From Silene conica (taxonomy: Eukaryota; Streptophyta; Magnoliopsida; Caryophyllales; Caryophyllaceae), in contig CM055312.2 of assembly GCA_029255685.2 (NCBI GenBank), positions 4,240,649-4,304,648 of the forward strand: 64,000 nucleotides of DNA. The letters are read 5' to 3'. A program made the translations under genes and the position numbers. Numbering within the stretch: the stretch's first letter is position 1; every line of letters begins with the position of its first letter. The notes under the pieces were generated by a model. It saw nothing but the letters and a program-made list of their open reading frames with translations, did not search any database and had not been told where the DNA came from. Of the stretch, positions 59,829 through 64,000 are shown piece after piece.

Positions 59829-61266
59829 TGATAGTGTCAAATAGTGACGGGTCAATAGGTAATTTTTATCAAATCAAACATGCTTGATACCGGGTCATAG
59901 CGAGATTTTCATGTAATATGCCGGTTTACTCTTGTGCTTGTAATTGCGAGTTTTTGTATGTTTTGTTGGGAGCTTGAAGCAACTCTTTTTCTACCAAGGA
60001 GGAGAAGGATAACCAAGGGTACAAGTTCAAGGTCAAAAAGAAGCAAACTTGGGAAGACTTGAAGTATTAATGCAAATTGAAGAATTGAAGCAAAGGGAAG
60101 CAAGCTGCGAGGCACTGCGCAGCCTGCGCAAAAGGCGTGCGCAGCTGCGCCCGAGTGCGCAGGCAAGAAGACCAGTTGCGCAGCCTGCGCCCCCTGCGCA
60201 TTTCTGTTTTACAAGGGGCTTCTAATCCGTGTTTGGGCTTTTAAAAGACAATTATCCTAGGGTTTTGTGCACCCATATATATACTCAATTTCAGAATGTT
60301 TTAAGACAACCCTCTTATCTTTAGAACAAGAACATTTTACTCTAAAATTAAGTTGTAATCTTTCCTTATTTTTCAAGCTTGTAATTATGCTTATGAGGAG
60401 CTAATCTCCTTTACTCTTGGTGTGATTCCGATCAAAGTCTCCGACTTTGACTTTGTAAGACTCAATTAACCCTTTCTTATTATCTAATGTTGTTTCCTAA
60501 AGTTTATCTTTTACATTCTAAGTAATTATTTGTGTGGATTGATCTCCCTCGCATCTTAGTTGTTTAGTTTTCGCATATGTTAAGTAATCGGTTTAGTTTA
60601 CTTGATGTTATTTGAAGCAAGCTTGTATGTATGTTGAGTTGGCTTAGATGAGACATATGTATGAGTAGGAAATTGCATAACTTTCTTTACTTTCATGGCT
60701 TAATGATTAGTAAGTTTAGTTTCTACATCACAACTTTTGGAATTAACGGAATTACATACACGGTTTAGTTGTGTGGTTCGTTTTCATTAGATGTTGGTTA
60801 GGGATAGATAGTTTAAGGGGTTGTTAGAGTCGAGCAAGTCTTTGTCGGGTGACTTTGTGACGGTTACACCAAGTTTTTCTCTCTTATTGATTGTTGCACA
60901 TTTATTGTTTGTGTTATTGCCAAACCCAAATCATTTCTCATTTATTGCTCTTTTATTGTCTTTATGAATGCTTTCCCAATCATTGAATCTTTGCATTTAT
61001 GTTATCTCCTTGTTGTTCATTTATGTTAATATCCATAGTTTGTTGATAAGTCATTTATCTTTAGTCTCTAAGCATCATTAAGTTGTCTTTAAATCTTTGT
61101 TTAGTTGTGTGTAAGCAAGTTTTTAGTTATTTCCCTTCTCTTGGGTTCGACCCTTAACTTGCACTTTACTACTTTTATTTCGAGTATAGTCGAGTCTAGT
61201 TTAGGTTTTATAAATTTGTTTGGTAGGATAATTAGTGTATAACGACCGCTAGTTTCAATCGTATCA
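59829..61266 (+). repeat. Athila-2 3' LTR
   Basis: 1438 bp copy of the 5' LTR, with word cluster 4 at 60114-60200 and the same TATA region. Preceded by the polypurine tract AGTGTGGGGG. Confidence 0.93.
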
Positions 61267-61349
61267 CTAAGATGATGTCTTCACTGAGAAAAAAGCTATT
61301 AGAGATCTCTTCCATTCTTTATTATGTGGAAAGACGAAGGATGCCTGAT

Positions 61350-61737
61350 AACTAGGATAAAAGTCGATGCGAGTTGGAATAACAACTTGGAATCGGGCTT
61401 GGGATGGGTGATGTATGATGAGGGGGGCAGATTGGTATGGAACGGGGTGTGAAGATCGAAGTGGAATCACCTATTCAGACGGAGGTTATTACTCTTCTAC
61501 ATGCCTTGAAATGGGCTCTTGCTCAAGGTTTGACTCATGTTGCTCTTTTCGCGGACTGTATGTATGTCTCACGTTCTTCAATTAACAGGGATGGAGCAGC
61601 AACACTTTCAGGTGGAAGACATTACTAGAGACTTTTTTGAAGTGGCGGCTTCTTTCCACCGTCTTAGTATTAGTTATCTCCCGAGAGCTTTAAATGGGAA
61701 CGCTCATGATCGGGTTAGGGAGGCTATTTTGTTATAA
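61350..61737 (+). pseudogene. RNase H-like domain remnant (LINE or host RNase H-like)
   Basis: KVDASWNNNLESGLGWVMYD opens the domain with its first catalytic-type Asp. In another frame come VITLLHALKWALAQGLTHVA and LFADC, and in a third VEDITRDFFEVAASFHRLSI and SYLPRALNGNAHDRVREAIL. These match the plant RVT_3 type RNase H found at the end of L1 LINE polyproteins and in stand-alone genes. At least two frame changes make it non-functional. It lies just right of the Athila-2 target site, and the left flank shows no matching upstream part. Confidence 0.65.
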
Positions 61738-61894
61738 TGTAATATAATGTAAGATCAAGATGAAGAGGCGAAGACGTTCTTTTTTTTATATTGATTATGT
61801 TTTTTTTCTTTTGTATTTCTCCAATCGTAAAGTTCGTACTATGTAGCGCCATTACGATTGAGGGAGGGTATTTGGATATTGGGCCTATACTAGG

Positions 61895-63142
61895 CAGTGG
61901 CGGATCTTGAGAAGTTTTATAAGGGGGGCTGGGACGGAGCATAGTCACATTGTTTTTTATGTTTTTAACTCAAACAACTAGGTAGCTTATTAAATTGAGA
62001 TTTTTTTTACATACAATTCAGCCTACAAATCTAAATATTGAACAATTTAACTCTATTAAATTCAGTTCAGACGTCTTCAATCTAAAACCAGGGCTTATAT
62101 CGTCAATAATTGGCTTGAAATTAAAAAAAAAAAATTACTTTGTACCAATAGTCCAATACGTATGGAGTAGTAAACTATTTGCACAAATGATTACATATAA
62201 TTAAATTTAGATCAAATTTGATATTTTTAATGAATAAAAGTATACTCCCTCCTACCCAAGATAAGTGTCCCGTTCTTCATTTTTCTTTATTCGTCAAAGT
62301 GTCCCGTTGTGTATTATTTGGACCGTTTTATTACCTTTTTACCCTTCACTATTTATATTTATTACTCACCCACTCCTAACCCAATAGAATATCTTCTCTC
62401 TCCAATCTAAATACCCTTACCCTACCCAAAATACACAATCCATAAATCTTCAACTCACTAGCAAACGGGACACTTATCTCGGGTAGGAGGGAGTATATAG
62501 GACGAGACTTAAAAATACCAAAATAAAATTTAAATTATCTAATAAACTACAAGTATATAATACTAATAAAAAAAAGAAAACATTCAACCAAATAAATAGC
62601 ATAATATCAAATTTTATATTCCATCAAAATAATCAAAGCAACAAAAATGGTATAAATAAAAATTCACATTGTTGAAGAAGTATTTTATTGTAAAAGTATT
62701 CTTATAGTCATTATTCATTATTCCATTGAAATTACAATCAATACAGTTTATCTACTATGAAAAGTGTAAAAAAGGTTAGGTTGAGTGTAACGTTTTTATA
62801 ATTATGACAACTACAGAAAAATAAAATACTTATAAGTTATAAACTACTTTTGTACTCGTATAACATAATATTTACTTCATGGCGGCGCAAATAATACAAT
62901 CTAGGAAAACTAAATTAATTTTTAGGCTAGTCATGTTGGGTTCTAGGCCGCTTAAATTAATTTTATTAACTTTGATAATTGGTACGGTTTGAATGGATAG
63001 GCAGGGAGGCCCAACTCTTCATTTATTGGGCAAACTTCTCATTTATTGAGTAATTTATGAGAAGATTTGATATTTCACTTAAGACCTGCCCAAAACTCAA
63101 GGGGGACTGGCCCCGGCGCGGGACAACAAAGGTCCGCCTCTG
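61895..63142. mobile_element. hAT-type non-autonomous transposon
   Basis: Inverted ends CAGTGGCGGATC and GGTCCGCCTCTG. Flanks ATACTAGG (61887-61894) and ATACTAGA (63143-63150) form an 8 bp duplication with one difference. No transposase seen. A Stowaway MITE sits inside. Confidence 0.7.
62245..62493. mobile_element. Stowaway MITE
   Basis: 249 bp. CTCCCTCCTACCCAAGATAA pairs with TTATCTCGGGTAGGAGGGAG; TA on both sides. Confidence 0.9.
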
Positions 63143-63168
63143 ATACTAGACACATCTATCATTAGAGT

Positions 63169-63843
63169 TAGGGCTGTACAAATATTGACCCGGACCGCTG
63201 GACCGGACCGGACCGGACCGTAAGGGTCAGACCGGACCGGACCGGACACCTAAAGGTCCGGTCCGCGGGTCATCAAAATGTGGAGAACCGGTCCGCGGTC
63301 TTAGCCGGTCTAAACCCGCGGGTTAACCCTTTGGACCGGTTGATGGACCGGATGTATATAATTTCGTATTTTTTTTATTATTACTTGCTAAACTTAGAGT
63401 TTGAAATTTTTAAATTTCCTTATTAAGATTTGCACATAATCTTGTAAGATATCAATTATCATAATTTTTAATATTTGGTAGTATATTAGCATTACTATAA
63501 TACTACTAAACTACGTTATACAGATATCGGATATCCAGACTATTCGTGTTCAACTCCAATTCTCCATATTCTCCATATTTTTCAAGTTTGTAAACGACGT
63601 GTATGTATAGTGCACAATATGACATACTTCGTTATGAATTTATTGTTTAAAACAATAGCATTACGAAATTGGCGGTCCCAAAGGGTTACGGTCCGGGTTT
63701 AGACCGGACCTAAGGGTCGGTCCAAGGTCCGGTCTTTGAGCTCAGCGGTCCGGTCTGCGGGTCGAGAAATGAGTAGAAGTCGGTCCACGGTCCACCGCGG
63801 TCCGGTCCGGTCCGGTCCGGGTTTGGACCTTTGTACAGCCCTA
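63169..63843. mobile_element. hAT-type MITE with GGACC-repeat arms
   Basis: Ends TAGGGCTGTACAAA and TTTGTACAGCCCTA, exact 8 bp flanks ATTAGAGT (63161-63168, 63844-63851). Inside each end are runs of GGACC/GGTCC words (63188-63345, 63680-63825) that make the element fold back; the centre is AT-rich. No coding region. Confidence 0.82.
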
Positions 63844-64000
63844 ATTAGAGTTTATCATTTCAGGGTTTGTCAATGTATTATAAATATATCGTCACATATC
63901 AATGTAAGACCACCAATTAATAATATAATTTTTATACTATTCTCCCTCTATTATCTTATCAAATATGTTTTGTCGTTGTAAAAAAACAACTTTATTCAAG
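63844..64000. other. AT-rich DNA, nothing recognised
   Basis: Right edge of the window after the hAT MITE. A short frame at 63736-63981 runs through the MITE arm and is not gene-like. Confidence 0.5.

Larger units (their letters stand above)
48678..61266 (+). mobile_element. Athila-2, apparently whole Ty3/gypsy Athila element
   Basis: 12.59 kb from TGATAGTGTC to CGTATCA with 5 bp duplications CTAAG at 48673-48677 and 61267-61271. Order: LTR, Asp-type primer-binding site, gag-protease, RT-RNase H-integrase, third ORF of Athila env-like position, purine tract, LTR. LTRs differ by about four substitutions and one 10 bp indel by eye. At commonly used plant rates that is on the order of 0.1-0.3 million years. 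It looks whole, no evident breaks. Confidence 0.95.

Noticed and set aside
48964-60200. GCGCAG word clusters as a CRISPR-like array
   Set aside because: Words are short and self-complementary, spacing is irregular and the setting is an Athila element in plant DNA.

Overview
The window looks like intergenic nuclear DNA from a higher plant, probably a eudicot. It is packed with nested LTR retrotransposons (Ty1/copia, Ty3/gypsy Tat and Athila, and a long-LTR family called F here), a TRIM element, Helitrons, and Stowaway, Mutator and hAT type elements. Placement in Caryophyllales is only a weak guess from the Retand-like Tat element and the style of the repeats. Only one stretch, the truncated minus-strand gene at 25646-26016, looks like a host gene. 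No rRNA gene, tRNA gene or CRISPR array was found.

Layout. 1-5941: Ty1/copia element cut by the left window edge, with a 555 bp TRIM inside it. 5942-6149: scrap of LTR family F. 6150-16370: broken Tat (Retand-like) gypsy element whose gag-to-RT part is present twice in tandem; the first copy is interrupted by a 2.95 kb LTR plus primer-binding site of another element (LTR-G, 9500-12466). 16371-16944: fragment of another LTR (LTR-H). 16945-22279: two direct F LTRs with a short internal remnant. 22280-25645: truncated Athila (Athila-1), which abuts the host gene fragment. 26776-37229: F element on the minus strand with several LTR copies and no recognisable coding region. 37230-48677: AT-rich DNA with Helitrons in both orientations, a Mutator MITE, Stowaway MITEs and a poly(A) retroposon. 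48678-61266: an apparently whole, young Athila (Athila-2) with 5 bp target duplications and three long reading frames. 61267-64000: RNase H-like remnant and two hAT-type elements.

The best candidates for undescribed biology are RNA/DNA-structure modules inside LTR elements. (1) In LTR-G, about ten units spaced about 47-56 nt apart (one gap of about 101) share a near-constant 20 nt core, while the flanking arms differ from unit to unit yet stay complementary within each unit, often by G-U or compensatory pairs. (2) Next to it are five GC-rich hairpin units with a period near 85 bp. (3) In Athila-2 a GCGCAG-type palindromic word cluster sits in each LTR, before pol and before the third ORF, so each coding unit is preceded by a related module. 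(4) In family F a hairpin with a GGG or GGGA loop and covarying stem lies beside each polypurine-like tract, and another hairpin has its 4 nt loop in both orientations among copies. All alignments and pairings were done by eye and need computation.
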